A stretch of DNA of 6,511 bases, from contig CBCTZG010000110.1 of assembly GCA_965151315.1 (NCBI GenBank), forward strand, positions 1 through 6,511. The letters run 5' to 3'. Numbering within the stretch: the stretch's first letter is position 1; each line of letters opens with the position of its first letter. The notes below the pieces were generated by a model. It saw only the letters and a list, made by a program, of their open reading frames with translations. It made no database searches and was not told the DNA's origin. Of the stretch, positions 6,409 to 6,511 are shown piece by piece. This stretch comes from Avimonoglobus sp965151315. GTDB taxonomy: Bacteria > Bacillota > Clostridia > UBA1381. The translations under genes and the position numbers were made by a program.

Positions 6409-6427
6409 ACTAACTTCCAAAATGCAA
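6371..6427 (-). promoter_or_regulatory. Promoter of the phe operon with duplicated extended -10 box
   Basis: On the minus strand, -35-like TTGCAT (6427-6422), a 17-bp spacer and -10 TATAAT (6404-6399), preceded by TG and one base (extended -10). A second TGnTATAAT lies 19 bp downstream (6385-6380). The -35 matches consensus weakly (3 of 6), which an extended -10 can compensate. Transcription from the first box would start near 6392 and from the second near 6373, both just upstream of stem I of the T-box. Confidence 0.7.
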
Positions 6428-6462
6428 GCCTTTTTTCAAAATTCCTCCTAATTTGCTTGTTA

Positions 6463-6471
6463 TGCTACAAT
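6463..6471 (+). promoter_or_regulatory. Possible divergent extended -10 box near the right edge
   Basis: TGCTACAAT on the plus strand is an extended -10 with one mismatch to TATAAT. No -35 is recognisable at 16-18 bp upstream. About 20 nt further on, AAAAAGGATG (6491-6500) could be the SD of a gene starting just past the window end; an ATG at 6498 is present but without its own SD. This would be divergent from the phe operon. Weak evidence. Confidence 0.25.
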
Positions 6472-6511
6472 ACATATTGGACAGTTGAATAAAAAGGATG
6501 AAAGATCCGGT

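Noticed and set aside
6410..6449. Minus-strand AGGAGG (6449-6444) followed by TTG and nine codons ending in TAG: a possible leader peptide
   Set aside because: The spacing is only 4 nt, the ORF overlaps the phe promoter -35 and lies upstream of the predicted start site, and the T-box already explains the regulation. Probably chance.

Overview
The window reads as a piece of a Firmicutes chromosome, most likely from a Clostridia-type organism. The basis is a T-box leader in front of pheS, a secreted protein with the short repeat domain common in clostridial envelope proteins, A/T-rich intergenic DNA around moderately G+C genes, and SD-led starts of the AAAGGA/AGAGG type. No species can be named from sequence alone. 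I see no mobile element, CRISPR array, tRNA or rRNA gene.

Left part (1-978): two minus-strand genes. The first (1-280) is the N-terminal part of a secreted protein with a signal peptide and a stalk / copper-amine-oxidase-N-like domain; it continues past the left edge. The second (470-766, with a continuation in another frame down to 376) is a small soluble protein with a GADWEWW motif that appears frameshifted. A strong minus-strand promoter lies at 813-841. The intergenic region 785-978 also holds a perfect 17-bp palindrome (897-913) upstream of the plus-strand genes.

Middle (979-2093): a plus-strand pair of overlapping genes for two flavodoxin-fold proteins. The first has a Cys cluster but no FMN-phosphate loop; the second has that loop but no Cys cluster. 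They end at a bidirectional hairpin terminator (2124-2157) shared with the convergent phe operon.

Right part (2162-6440, minus strand): a phenylalanyl-tRNA synthetase operon in the order T-box leader, pheS, a FlaR-like P-loop kinase/ATPase gene, pheT. The leader carries a readable T-box with a UUC specifier, a UGGU bulge matching the 3' end of tRNA-Phe, and a terminator/antiterminator switch, so all three genes should be induced when tRNA-Phe is uncharged. The P-loop gene starts 1 nt after the pheS stop and overlaps the pheT start by 29 nt, so it is embedded in the synthetase operon. The promoter has a tandem 19-bp duplication that doubles its extended -10 box. The last 70 bases may hold the start of a divergent plus-strand transcription unit.

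The window is mostly ordinary housekeeping sequence. The points that stand out are the kinase gene between pheS and pheT, the duplicated -10 box, the complementary flavoprotein pair and the frameshifted WEWW gene.
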